DNA from: Termitomyces sp. T153
Taxonomy: Eukaryota; Basidiomycota; Agaricomycetes; Agaricales; Lyophyllaceae
DNA length: 64,000 nt
Assembly: GCA_018296165.2 (NCBI GenBank)
Contig: JACKQL020000001.1
Span: forward strand, 2,046,001 to 2,110,000
Reading direction: 5' to 3'
Shown: piece after piece, positions 32,286-44,460 of the stretch
Layout: each line of letters begins with the position of its first letter
Numbering within the stretch: the first letter of the stretch is position 1
Notes under the pieces: model-generated
What the model was told of the DNA's origin: nothing
What the model saw: only the letters and a program-made list of their open reading frames with translations
The model's database searches: none
Translations under genes and position numbers: made by a program

Positions 32286-34400
32286 CCCCCTTACCCTGTT
32301 CTTGATGTCTGCATATAACCCTGCATACAACCCTGCCAGCTACCTAACTGACGTCTATAGTTGACTGGTCCCTGAAAATCCATACACCCTGTTCTATCCA
32401 GGCCTCTCTGCGGATCAGTACGCCCCCCACCACTGGACCCCTGACCCCAACCAGGTATTCTATGCCCCCTCCATCAGCCAGGGGATACTTCTGGGCTGGC
32501 GCTGCCCTCTAGCATTCTCTGCCAATGGCAACAACCCCCATATGTACTCTGGACAATACTCCACAGTGCTCCTCAACCCCACCTACCTTTCTCCTGCCCA
32601 CTACTACATATACCCCATTTCGGCTGCAGCTCCAGCCCCTCCAGAGCACCCAGATAATTATTCTCCTTCTTGTCTGCCATTCTCCACTCAAGTTCCCCCT
32701 TCTCCCAGACAACAAAGAATTCAAGCCTATATCTAACAGCATGACAAAGTCCTTTGTTTCCTCTGCCTCTCTTCCATGGAGTTCACAGGATACACTTGCA
32801 ATCTCCTTGTCAACCTAGGCTATCCCAACACCCCTGCAACTCTGGAAGTTTGAGCAGATTAACTCCTCAACTTTCATGAGCACTATCTACAAGAAAATCT
32901 CCCAGAAACTATGCAAGGCACCTTGGGTATCAATGCTAACTTACAGAACGAGCTCCGCACATTGGTTGAAGAAATTCACACCAGTCTGAACCCCTGCCCA
33001 TTCAAAGATTCTCTGGACCCCTCCCATTCCTTCCATGTGTAGTGCAAGGGACACATTGGAACGCAAAGCAAAGCCCCACCTCCCATTTCCTGCTAACAGG
33101 AAGAACTTAACATGGCCTCCAACATCTTGAGGAACCTCAACCCTGTGGGGGGACTAGTTGACCAACTTGCTGCCCCACACTTTGGCCCTCTCTGCCTGCC
33201 CCTGGGCCAACTCTACCCCAGGGCCTCCCCTAGGCAATGTGAGCCAACCCCCCAGCAGCAGACCCTCCAATGGCAGACCTCTCAATAGCAGACTCCTTGA
33301 AGGGTGGGGCCCAGCTATGGACAACTTCCCCTTCCCATGCAGAAATGGAAATAACTACTATTATTACTACAATGCCAGACCCCCTCCCCAGACTGAAAAC
33401 ACCTAGGACAACACTCACAATGCACTGGCTTGAGAAGGAAAACTTGACATTCAAAAGCCCGAATCTTTCACTGGCCACAACCCCTAGAAGTGGCACATCT
33501 TTCTGATCCAGTGTCTAATTATGTTCTAAGCTAAGCCCATTACTTTCCAGCTTGAGAGGTCATAAGTAGCTTTTGCTGTGTCCTATTTGCAGGGCATTGC
33601 CTTCAACCATTACATGGTGCTACTCCAATTTGATCTGAGAAACTTCATACTTTTCAACTGGCTTGCTTTTACTCAGAAATTCTCTAGTAAGTTTGGCATC
33701 TTTGACACTGTAGCAATAGTGGAGGAGAACCTCTTCAACCTTCAAATGCATGACAATGAATGTTTCATGACCTTCATTGTATAATTTGAATGGGAAGCCT
33801 ACAAAACCAGGTGGAATTACAATGCCCTCTGCTTTGCCCTCCATTGTGCCCTGCCTCAATGGATCAAGGACATTCTCCATCTTGCACCCAAGCAAACCAC
33901 CTATGACAAATACAAGGTACTTGTTATCCAGGTCAACCAACATTACTGAGAAGATCAGAGCAAGAACATGGCACCCTGGACCTTGTGAAACACCTCTGGC
34001 AACACCAACTGGCAGGTCAGAGCAACTAACAGCACTTGACCCTCCATTCCTGTCAACTCTGCCAATCCCACACCCTGCCTCCCTCCAAGCTGAGAACCTT
34101 CCAGCACCAATCAAACCCTAAGACAGCACCCTCCTGCCCAACTCAATGCCACTGACCTCCACATGGCCCCAGAACCTCTGAACACTGACCCCAACAACCT
34201 TGACAATGTTCCAGAGTCCACTGACAACCAGGAAACCCTATGTGTGAACAAGATTTAGGATAGGCCATGGATTGACATATTGGAGGAGATTCAGGAAAAA
34301 TGATGGAAAGATGGCGCCTGCATCCTATGTGGTGAGCAGGGACACTTTATCTGCAGTTGTTCTAAATAACAGGTAATGGGATGCGCTGTGTAGACAATTG
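32286..34400 (+). pseudogene. Element D gag remnant
   Basis: A Tyr/Pro/Ser-rich leader runs from 32,290 to 32,740. After a broken middle, 33,780-33,960 reads as capsid: EWEAYKTRWNYNALCFALH, then LPQWIKDILHLAPKQTTYD. Near 34,310-34,360 there is one zinc knuckle, CILCGEQGHFICSC (C-x2-C-x4-H-x4-C), with all ligands kept. Stops interrupt every 30-100 codons, mainly where TGG or CGA codons are expected. Confidence 0.75.
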
Positions 34401-34479
34401 ATGGAGAGGACTGCAATTACCAGTTTACAGAAAACAAGTCAGCAGTTTAGGTCTTGAAGATGCACTAGACCATGGATCA

Positions 34480-35800
34480 GACCCTGATGTCTTCTCTGCT
34501 CTGGCCACACTTCTCTGTGCAATGGTACTTGCCCTGGACAACCTCCTAGCATACCTCCCCTCCCACTCCTCCACCACCCTCCTTCTCCACACCACCCTCC
34601 TTCTCCACATCACCCTCCCCTTCTCCAACAACCCTGTCCCCATATTAGTTGACAGAAGTGCTACAGATAACTTCATTGACAAATCACTGGTGGCACTTAC
34701 TCTCCAACACCTCCAATGCCTCCCCACTCCAATCCTCCTCAAGCTCTTCAATGGCAACTCCACCCCCACTGGAGACATCACACACTGCCTGGAGATGACT
34801 ATGACATTTGCCAATGGATGACAGCAAGAACTCTGGTTACTCATCACAAAACTACACTCCTCTGCTCCTGTCATCTTAGGCTTCTCCTGGCTCCACTCCA
34901 CCAATCCCCACATTGACTAGCCCAGCCTCATCCTCTGCCTGGACTAGGACAACCCAACTGACTCTGGACTAGTGCCCTTCAATGTCTCACCCTCCTCCGA
35001 GAACTCCAAGACCACAATTGACCAACCCTGAACTCCTCTGCAGCTCCACTCAAGGTCCATGTGTTCATTTGTCATCAATGTCTGACTTGACAGCTTGCCC
35101 AAGGTCCTCCCACCCTTGTTGATAGTGGTGCCTCTAGCATCTTTATCAGCAGTCAACTCAACCTCCAGTGCAACAACTTCAACAAGCTCCTCAAGCTCCA
35201 ACTCTTTGATGGAAGCCCTGCCATGACAGGGATCATTCAATACTACAACAACACCCTCACTCTCAACAATGATCTGGAGTTTTAGGCCTGGTTTCTCATC
35301 ATCCAACTCCTCTCATCGACTCTGATCATGCTTGGACTTCTGTGGCTGCAAGATGTCAACTCCAACATTGACTGGAAGAACCTCACCATGCAATTTCCTG
35401 GCCCTAAAGCAAGTCTAGCAGCTGCCATTCCTTTCCACCTCCAGTCCATTCCAGATCCCAACATCTCCAACCATGGTGCCAGCACCTCCAGAGCAGCCCA
35501 AAGCCCATCAACCCCCCACAGTGACCCAGAAGGTGAAGAGAATGCACCTCCACCTTGGTCACCCCCAATCAAATCTCAACGGCTGCTCCCCAACATACCC
35601 TGGAATTGATACAAAGGCCCGCAATACCCTGACCAACAACACTCAACCCCTCCAAACAACTCCACCACTATTCCAGGCTCACCCACTGCTGCCCCATCAC
35701 CCACCTCTGCCAACTCCAGAAACCTCAACATCAAAATTATTGGTGCCATCCCCTTTGCATGCATCTTACAAGACAGCACCCCTGCCTTCCAGTTACAAAT
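34480..35800 (+). pseudogene. Element D protease region
   Basis: Around 34,640-34,910 the plus strand reads VPILVDRSATDNFIDKSLVA and, later, APVILGFSWLHSTNP, the two halves of a gypsy retropepsin with an altered D-S-G-A site. A second, weaker copy-like stretch at 35,100-35,370 ends MLGLLWLQDVNSNIDWKN, so the protease domain may be duplicated or the region may be chimeric. A Pro/Ser linker leads to the RT. Confidence 0.65.
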
Positions 35801-35801
35801 C

Positions 35802-38800
35802 ATGTTAGCCTTATCTGAGGAGCACCTCCATGCAGAAACTACCCCGCTGGAGTGCAAAATGGAGGAACAGATCCTATACAAAGTAGTTCTCCTAGAGTAT
35901 TATGAATTTGCTGATGTGTTCTCTGAAGGAAGTGCCAAAGAACTTTCCCCACACTGCTCCTATGACTATAAGATTGGCCTCAAAGAAGATGCCATGCCCC
36001 TGTTTGGCAAGATCTACAACATGTCCAAGATTGAGCTCTGGGCCCTAAAGGAGTACCTCAATGACATGCTTAGCAAGGGCTTCATACACCCATTGATCTC
36101 TGCCACTGGTGCTCCAGTCTTGTTCACCAAGAAGAAGGATGGATCACTCTGACTCTGTGTAGATTATTGGGGACTTAACAAAGTCACTGAAAAGAACCAG
36201 TATTCCCTCCCCCTGATTGAAGACCTCATTGACCATTTCCACAGTGCTAAGATCTACACAAAGATAAATCTCTGTTCCGGCTATAACAATGTCCAAATTG
36301 CTCCAGGACATGAATGGAAGACTGCCTTTTGCCCCCACTACAGCCTCTTTGAGTACCTCATAATGCCCTTTGGAATGACTAACTCCCCCACCACCTTCCA
36401 GTACTTCATGAACAATATCTTCTATGACATGAATGACATCTTTGTTATTGTGTATCTGAATGACATATTGATCTACTCAAATTTGCTGGAGGAGCACCCA
36501 GAGCACATCTGCTGCATCCTAGAATGACTCTGGGAGTACCACCTCCATGTCAAACCTGAGAAATACTCCTTCCACACAATGGAGGTCAAATACCTTGGAG
36601 TCATTGTTACTCCCAACAGCATGCGCATGGACCCTGCCAAGGTCAAAGCTATACTCAATTGGCCCCTGCCATGGAATGTCAAAGAGGTACAGTTGTTCCT
36701 GGGTTTTGCTAACTTCTACTGCTGATTCATCGACAATTACTCCAGAATCACCAAACCCCTCAATTGACTTATGCAGAAGGACACCCCTTGGGACTGGGAC
36801 AGCAAATGCCAGAGTGTATTCCTCCTCTTCAAAAAGGCCTTCACCTCTGTTCCAGTCCTCCACCATTTTGACTCCTCCCTACCAATCATGCTCAAATGTG
36901 ATGCTTCTAACTATGCCATTGCCAGAATACTCTCCCAGTCAGACTCCAGAGGCAAGGACCACTGCCCCATTGCCTTCTACACCTGTTTGATGATCCCTGT
37001 GGAGCTCAACTATGACATCTATGACAAAGAACTCCTTGCAATTGTCAAAGCCTTCCATCAGTGGCAGGCCTACCTTGAGGGATCCCTGCACCATGTTCAA
37101 GTCTACTTCAACCACAACAACTTACAATACTTCATGACCACAAAGCAACTCAGCTGCCACCAGGCTCAATAGTCTGAAACCCTCTCAGAGTATGACTTTA
37201 CCATCCACTACTGCCTGGGATGACTCAGCACAAAGCCCAACACCCTCACTCAGAGGTCTAACATGTATCTGAAAAAGTCATTCAAAGCTAAGCAGAACAC
37301 ATTTAATCATCAAGTGGTAATTCCCCCCGAACATCTGCATGCTGTGCTGATTTTAAATGAAGAAGGAATCCTTCATCAAATCAGAAACTCATCCCCAGAC
37401 TCCTTCTTCACTCAGCACAATCCATGCAACAACTCTGTGGATGAGTTGAATGTCAAAAACCCCTTTATGCTGTCTCCAGACCACTGCCTCCTGCTCCAGA
37501 GTGGACAAATCTATGCTCCAGACCACAAATCCATTTGCCTCAATATACTCTGGCAACACCACGACCACAAACTCTGTGGATACCCAGGAATTTGTAAGAC
37601 CCTTCAGCTCATCTCTCAAACTTACTTTTGGCCAGGAATGAAGAAGGATGTCACACAATATATAAGGGCCTGCAAACCCTGTCTCTGAGCCAAGGTACTC
37701 TGCCACCACCCCCATGGACTATTGAAACCCCTCCCCATCAGCCAGCGCCCCTGGTCCTTGATCTTGATGGATCATATCATCAAACTGCCCAACTTCAAAG
37801 GTCTCAATGCAATCCTTGTTGTTGTCTGCTGCCTCACCAAGCAAGCCCTCTTCATTCCCTGCCACACCAACCACAATGCTCTGGAGTTTGCCAAGCTATT
37901 CCTCAAACATGTATTCTCCAAGCATGGGCTTCTGGAAGACATCATCTCTGACCATGGACCTCTATTTGTCTCCCATTTTTGGCAATCACTGTGTAAGGCG
38001 CTTGAAATAAAAACAAATCTCTCCACCACCTACCATCTGAAAACCAACAGACAGATGGAGAGAGTAAACCAGACATTGGAACAGTATCTCTGCCTCTACA
38101 TTAACTATTTACAGAATGACTAGCATGCAGAACTTCTCCTCGCTGAGTTTACTTACAATAACATGCCCCACTCCACCACTGGAGTCTCCTCCTTCTATTC
38201 CAACAAGGGCTACAACCCCCAACTCATGCTATCCCTCAAAGATGTCCCTTCCCATGTCACTCATGAAGTTGCAAAGGACCTCCAATCCCTCCACTAGTTC
38301 CTCTGGGACAAAATTAGCACCACCAATCAAGCCCACTCCAAACATGCTGACACCCAATGTGATCCTACCCCCGACTGGCCCCCCAGCACCCTGGTTTGGC
38401 TTGATTGATGCAACCTCAAGACCCAGAGGCCCTCCATCAAACTTGACTATAAATGCCTCAGCCTCTTCAAAGTTCTCTGAAAGGTCTCCATGCACACTTA
38501 CAAGCTTGACCTGCCCCCAGGCTTGAAGAGCCTCCACCCAGTATTCCATGTCTGCCTCCTCAAAAAACATGCTCTGGACTCCTTCCCCAGGCAACACCCC
38601 AGTTGACTGCCCCCTGTCAAAGTCAAGGACAAGTATCACTATGAGGTCAACCAAATCCTTGACTCCCATGTGGTCTGCAGCCAACTCCAGTACTTGGTCT
38701 GCTGGAAGAGCCACAGACCTAAGGATGATACTTGGAAACTCTAAAAAAACTTTGATGGAGCCCCCAACAAGCTCCAGGACTTCCATCAACAGCACTCCAT

Positions 38801-38824
38801 CAAGCCCTGGGACCCCTGGGACTA
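35802..38824 (+). pseudogene. Element D pol: RT, RNase H, integrase, chromodomain
   Basis: The order is complete. [49 protein letters not shown] and [10 protein letters not shown] (36,452), with the first catalytic Asp of Y-x-D-D changed to Asn. RNase H: LKCDASNYAIARILSQS (36,893) and YDKELLAIVKAF. Integrase: zinc region HHDHKLCGYPG to CKPC (37,558-37,685), D at LMDHIIKLP, D at SDHGPLFVS, E at QMERVNQTLEQY (38,053). The tail has LDLPPGLKSLHPVFHVCLLK and a chromodomain at 38,630-38,760 ([13 protein letters not shown], then YLVCWKSH), which assigns it to the chromoviruses. About ten in-frame stops; not functional. Confidence 0.9.
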
Positions 38825-39099
38825 ACAGACACAGATGGCATTAGTGGGTGTAACCCCCACTTCTGGATTTATTAGGGATTGAACTCCCACAAGTAACCTC
38901 TACATGTTTTATTTACCACTCCCTGACTTAAAACTGAAATAAGTTCAATCACCCAGGTGGGATGTCCAAAAACAGCAGTATATACAGTATTACATAATAT
39001 TACAGGAGTATGAGCAGGCCTGGAGCACAAGAAAACAAGGTCAAGAAAATCCCCTACTCTCTCTCCTCCTCTAGTTCTACCTCTGCTATTCTTCCCACC

Positions 39100-40345
39100 A
39101 TGTTCACCTCTAGCTGTGCCACCACCATCACCAGAACATTGGGATGTCCTAGAAGAGGTTCCCCCACATCTGTTGCCACCTCCTACCATGCTCCAGAGTC
39201 TGCTGTTGCCCTTTGCTGATGCCTCACCAGCAGATGCCCCATCTGTGTAACCTTCTGCTTCAGCTCACAAAGGTCCCCAAGCATCCTTGCCAGCCTGTTG
39301 TGGATGGACCCTAGCACTGCCAGTGCTCTGTTGAGGAGGATGTGGTGCTCTCTGGCCCAGTCTGCTGAAGCAGGGTCAGCCCAGTGGGAAGGAGAACAAA
39401 GAAAGAAAAAGGCTTATGAAGCACCCCCTGCCATCCCAAGGCTGCCTCATTGGCAAGCCACTCCTCCTGCCTCTGTTCCCTCTCCACCACCACCCTGGAC
39501 ACCCCTACAATAGGCCTCTCCCAAGCCCCCTGCACCTCTGCCCCCTCTGGCCACTGTGCTGCCACTTCCATCTGTGCCTCTTCCTGTCTCAAACAGGTCT
39601 GCATCTCCTGCAGTTGGGCCAGCTGCTCTGTGGCTGTCCCCACAGCCACATCCTTGTCCCTTTGTGCTGCATCCCTGTCCCTTTGTGCTGTGTCCCTGTC
39701 CCTCTATGCTGTGTCTCTGTTCCTCTATGCTGCATCCCTGTCTCTCTATGCTTCATTCTGCTCCCTCTGCATTGTGTCTTGGTCCTCCCCAATCCTGCAG
39801 ACCTCCTCCTCACAGGTGGCTAGTAACTTCTCCAAGCCACCTGACACTGCAGGAAGGCCTTGGCAACTGACCATGATCCTCCTGCAGACTGCCCAACTAG
39901 AGCCCCGGAAGTTGAGAAATACACTACAGGACCCAGGGGGCCTGCCATTGTCTGCTCCCCTTTTGCCCACTTACTCGGCCCTGCTTCTGATAAGGGGGAT
40001 GCCCTCCACTTACCCTTGTTACACACTATGGAGACCCCCTCCCTCCATCTGCCCCATGAGGGCCTGACCTTCATCAGAGGCTGCTCCATGCTACTCCCTC
40101 CCCCTACTCCAGAACCCTGCCCCAACACTCTGCCCTTCCACTCCTCCTCCAGCTGTGCTGCAACCCACCCTTAATTCCACCCTTGCTCCACCTTGATGCA
40201 AGTGGCATGCCAGCTCAGGGCAACGGAGCACTTCTCATGCCACAAATGACATGGGAGGCACACTGACATGTTCTGCCACACCCTCAACACTGGCTCCTCA
40301 AATTCACACTGCTCTCCCCATTGGGTGCAGAATGTGCACTATGGG
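39100..40345 (-). pseudogene. Antisense Zn2Cys6-like / coiled-coil reading frame in element D
   Basis: On the strand opposite to pol, 40,338-40,228 reads CTFCTQWGEQC, 16 residues, then CLPCHLWHEKC: C-x2-C-x6-C-x16-C-x2-C-x6-C, the spacing of GAL4-type binuclear zinc clusters. The frame continues VALSWHATCIKVEQGWN, then a basic patch NKGKWRASPLSEAGPSKW near 40,000, and a long Gln/Glu/Arg-rich coiled-coil part including 21-base heptad repeats (39,649-39,774) and VVVEREQRQEEWLANEAAL. Several frame breaks. Element C has a clear homologue at 50,517-51,640. Position is between the chromodomain and the 3' LTR. A role as transcription regulator is inference from the cysteine spacing. Confidence 0.65.
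39649..39774 (-). repeat. 21-bp tandem repeat, 6 copies, encoding coiled-coil heptads
   Basis: Six contiguous units of the type CATCCCTGTCCCTTTGTGCTG. On the minus strand each unit gives a seven-residue R-D-R-D-A-A-Q heptad within the antisense frame, so repeat-number changes keep both frame and heptad phase. Confidence 0.85.
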
Positions 40346-41016
40346 AATGGGTTAGCTCAGAAGAGCAAAGGGCTGCATGACTATCCACCAGGGCCACCAC
40401 CTAGCACCACTTGAGAGTGGGGGGACCCCTTGCCTGCCCTACTACCTCCATAAACTGCTCCAGCATCACCTCTGCCTAAACCATCTTCAAACCTGCAGGA
40501 ACAGGTTGGACCACCCCCAGACTAAGCCCAGGCCTGGAATGCAAGGGGGGGACCACTCCTGCTAATGACTGCACTATACTTATGCCTGATGAAAGCCCTG
40601 AGGGACCTGCCATAGCTGCAGATAACTCTGTCAAGGCCCAGTCAGTACTTCAGAATATGTGGGACAGAATCACACTTATGATTGCAATACATCTTCCTGA
40701 CCTAGCAATGATCCTGATGCCCCTCAGAGTCCTCAGAGGAGGACGACTGCAACAACGTGAATGGGGACCTAGATGCTGCTGGAGAGTAGGCAGAAGACAA
40801 CATTGTAGAAAGTTTAGGAACCCTGGAGTACATCTGACTCTTTTTAATGGCTTGGGAAGAACCCCTGATGAATGGCAGCCATGCTTTGACTTTGTTTCCT
40901 ACACTACTGCCACTTGCTGTGGTCTGATCAATATTACTCAACTTCAATTCCCATGCCCTGCCAATTCCTGAACTGTGCCCTGCATCTTGAGAGTCTTGAC
41001 ATTAAAGGAGGGGTGA

Positions 41017-41292
41017 TGTTACTCCCCACTTCCCAGACCCCCAATATCATTTCCAGCCCCCTCATTCCCCCAGAGTCCTTCCCAATGCCTTGCCAAACTC
41101 CCTCCAACCCTTGTCCACCCTCCATGCCCACTCCAGGTAACTCTGACACCTCTCCAGCAAACTCTGACAACTCTCTAGCCAACTCTGATGCCTTGTCCAC
41201 AGTCATTGACACTTCTCCTAGGTCCCTGAAACTCTCCTCTGCTGTTTCTAACCCCATCATATGCCTCCAACCCCTCTACCCTAGTTTCCCAA
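41017..41292 (+). repeat. 3' LTR of element D, left part (family B)
   Basis: Begins TGTTACTCCCCACTTCCCAG right after the polypurine tract AAAGGAGGGGTGA. It matches 31,233-31,500 up to ACCCTAGTTTCC, where element A interrupts it; the last four bases CCAA may be the mutated left target duplication of A. Confidence 0.9.
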
Positions 41293-42348
41293 TGATGTGC
41301 TCCTATGCTACCTAATGCCATGCAGGAAACCTAAAAAGAGGACCCAACACTAGTCACTAGATAGGGTAGCTGGCAGTAGGAAGTTATGAGTAGAGGGTGA
41401 ATCAGTAACTGTCCCAGAGAACAAGAGCGAGTGCTGTATGAAGTTAAAAGGAGGTGCTGTTGCTAGCTAAAGTCACTAGTGACAGAAAGGGGAATGGGTA
41501 AAGGCAGAGAATGTTGCTAAGACAAGAGCAAACTCTAAACAGTGGTGGGGTGAGTGAGAGAATGTAATAGAAAGGGGGAAATAGTAATAGGGAGACAGAA
41601 TCAGGGGGACAAATATAAACTAGTTGCTAGCTGCGGTCACTAGTGTCACTAAGCCAAGATAATACAAAGGGCACCCATAGTTGGTACCACACCAGGTTGA
41701 AGTTGAAGTTGATAAGACTTGTTACTGAGTCAAAGTCAAAGGCAGGTAAAGGAATAAAGTGAAGATAGAGGCAAAGTGAAATCTCAAGCTGGTAAGCTTG
41801 GAGATAGACAGATTTGGTTCAAGGGAGATCTATTTGATTCTGTTCTGAAGTGTCTATGTACAGGCAGTATTTATACAGTTCCAAAGTATAGTATGGGAAA
41901 GTAAGCAAATAGTTGCCACTAGCAATGGCATCTGTCAATGTGTTTATGGTCCGTACGAGGTGTCAATTTGTAACTAAGTGAAAACTATAAGTGAAGTCTC
42001 TGATGTGTAGACACTGTTCAAGTATGTTAGCAAAAGGTACACATCTGGCAATATGTCCATATATGGTGAGATAAAGCCATTTTGTTGCCAGAGTCACTAG
42101 GATCACTAAAGTTGCTAAGAAAGGTCTTGGCCTTATAATTCTAGACCTAAGGTCCAGGCCCCACATGATATCTTTCATGATCAATAAGTCTTGTAGTCGC
42201 TTAAGTTCCATGCTAAGGCTACATTGGTCCAGACCTTGGACTAGGCTCCAGGTGCTGAGTGTTGTGACTTGTGCCAAATTTAAAATAGTCTGCTGCTGCT
42301 AAGTCTGAAATGCCAAAAATAGTGCTTAGCAACAACTGGGTCTTATCA
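41293..42348 (-). repeat. 3' LTR of element A (family A)
   Basis: 1,056 bases, TGATGTGCTCC to TCTTATCA; on the minus strand TGATAAGACC...ACATCA. A homologue is at 59,259-60,337 and a solo copy at 957-2,088. On the minus strand it is directly preceded by the purine tract AGAGGAGGA. Confidence 0.92.
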
Positions 42349-42479
42349 TCCTCCTCTGTACTGAAATCTTGACTGCCCTCAGTCAACCCCAAAGTCATGT
42401 GTTCAGTTGCTTGGTCCATGCACCCAGAGGGGTTGGAATAAAAGAGCTGGTGGTTTTGCTTGAACTTCATCACCCCTCT

Positions 42480-44460
42480 TTTCTCCCATCTTATCTTCAC
42501 TTCTATCTTATCACTATGTTCAACCTTGCCTCTCAGCTAGAGAAAATTACAATGGCCCATGCCTTTCTTGATCAGGTTGACTGTCTGCTCTCCTTGGCCT
42601 GTGTGTCACTGGCAAAGGATCCTTGCTTGGCAGTTACCACCATCTTCTAGACCTGGCTTCAGTGGTTCAAGACTGCAGGGAGTGGGGTTGAGTGGCCAGA
42701 GTTGGCAAATGTCAAGAGGGAGTGTCACCAACTATATGAGCAGTACAAGGGGGAAGAATGGGTTTGCTCATTTGACTCACACTTTGTAGGTTCTTTCTTC
42801 TTTTCTTCCTCTTAGCAACAGTTCTAACAGAATTGCTAGGCTCTGGTTGATCCCTCCTTAGAGTTTCTGATGGACAACCTCACAGTGGAAATGATGGTAA
42901 GTGCTCTGGCAGTTGCTAGTGCTAGCAACACTGCTAAGGTATGTCAGCTTTTCGAAGATTTATTGCCCAATGATCAGTTCTTCTTCCAGCACCCAGTAGG
43001 TGTGTTAGTGGTGGTGAGGGGGGAGGAATGGAGCAAGGGCTGTGGGGGCAAGGAGAAGGCAGATTGTGGGGACATTCAAAAGGAGGGCCCCTTGACTCCC
43101 AAGGTTGTGGCTGGCAGCATTGCTAGGGGTTTGGCAATGTTGCCAAGATTAGCAACGACTTCAAGGAGCTTTGGCAGCAATTGCTAACTTTTCTTGCAGG
43201 AACAAATTGAAGAAACATTTTCCAACAAGCACTTGGTGGCACTTTTTTGCTGGCAAAAGGCCTCAACTGTAGTAGATACTGGGTTGGGGGCTGGGGTGGT
43301 GCTGAAGAGGGCCAAAGGGAAGGTGACCATGTTGCTAGAGAAGCAACAAGAGTTCAAGCATATGCAGGGAGCAGTAAGCACTTAGTGATGGTTTCTTTTG
43401 TAGTTGCTAACTCCTTCTTAGTGCAACAACTGCTGGGCTGACAATGATTCAGAGGGCTGCTGGTACCCAATGGGGGCCCAGCCCTGCTACTGTTGCAACA
43501 GCACCAGGAAGAGCTGTTTGCACAGTGGACAATCATCAAGGAGCACAGGTGGCAAGTTTGCTAAGAGGATAGTAGCAAAGGCAGCATCAGTAAGAAACAT
43601 GAGAGCTTTTGTGGAGCAACAGAGGGAGCTGGAGAGAAGAGGAGAGCCCATCAAGGTCAAGCCCACTAGCTTGCACCTGCTGACATTGTGGGGGGAGGTG
43701 GCCATTGGAGGTAGTGAGGTTGCTAGGGTGAAGAGCAGGGAGGTGGTGGAAAGTGATAAGGACAACAATGGCGACAATAGTAGTGATGGTGACAATGATG
43801 TGCCTCTGGCACATAAATGACCAGCAAGTCCCACCTTGGTCACTAGCACTAAGCAACCAAGGATGGTTGCTAGTGAGGAGGGTGAGAAGGATGTGAAGAT
43901 GAGGGAGACAACTCCCTTAGTGATGGTTGCTGAAGTGGAGTGGGGATTGAGTGATATGGAGGTCAAGGATGAGGAGGAGTTTGAGGCTGCCCCAGTCACC
44001 ATCAAGGAGGACAAAGAGGAGGACAAAGGGGCCAAGAAGGTCAAAGTCCAACAATGAGTAAGTCTCACCTTTTGCTATCTTCTTGGTCACTAATGACTTT
44101 GCTAGGGGACCTGAAGTGACATGCTGCTGCAGCAGGTTGGTGATGACAAACTGGAGTGGCTGGGTGAGGATCTGGCTTGGCTGACACCACTAATGCCAGT
44201 GGCATTGCTATTGGACTTTGACAAGAGAGTGGACAGAGTGGAACAACAGTTCCAGAGGGAGCTGGAGGTGGCCAGAGAGGAGTTGGTAGTGGCGAGGGCA
44301 TGGTATGCTGTCACCAAATTGGTGGGATATCAGCATGACTGTTAGGCCTTCCTGGCCTGGCAGGAGGAGAACAACATTGGAGAAGGAAATTGGGAGGAGG
44401 AGGATTTGGTGGAAGTTCCTGACAACAATGCTGACCTCAACACCTAGCAACCACCCTCTT
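42480..44460 (+). pseudogene. Opposite-strand reading frames at the 3' end of element A
   Basis: Plus-strand frames, antisense to element A pol, run with few breaks: MFNLASQLEKITMAHAFLDQ (42,513), MDNLTVEMMVSALAVASASN (42,870), the frame through EQIEETFSNKHLVALFCWQK (43,200), and 43,470-43,820 with PCYCCNSTRKSCLHSG, a C-x2-C-x6-C half-cluster. Acidic Asp/Glu-rich and Lys-rich segments follow. No similarity to gag or pol. The place between integrase and 3' LTR and the half cysteine cluster recall the antisense frames of elements D and C, but I cannot align them, so common origin is only a suggestion. Confidence 0.5.

Noticed and set aside
43487..44068. Long minus-strand Ser/Leu-rich frame in element A
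   Set aside because: It is the complement of the Asp/Glu/Lys-rich plus-strand frames, and its low complexity follows from their codon content; no motif found.
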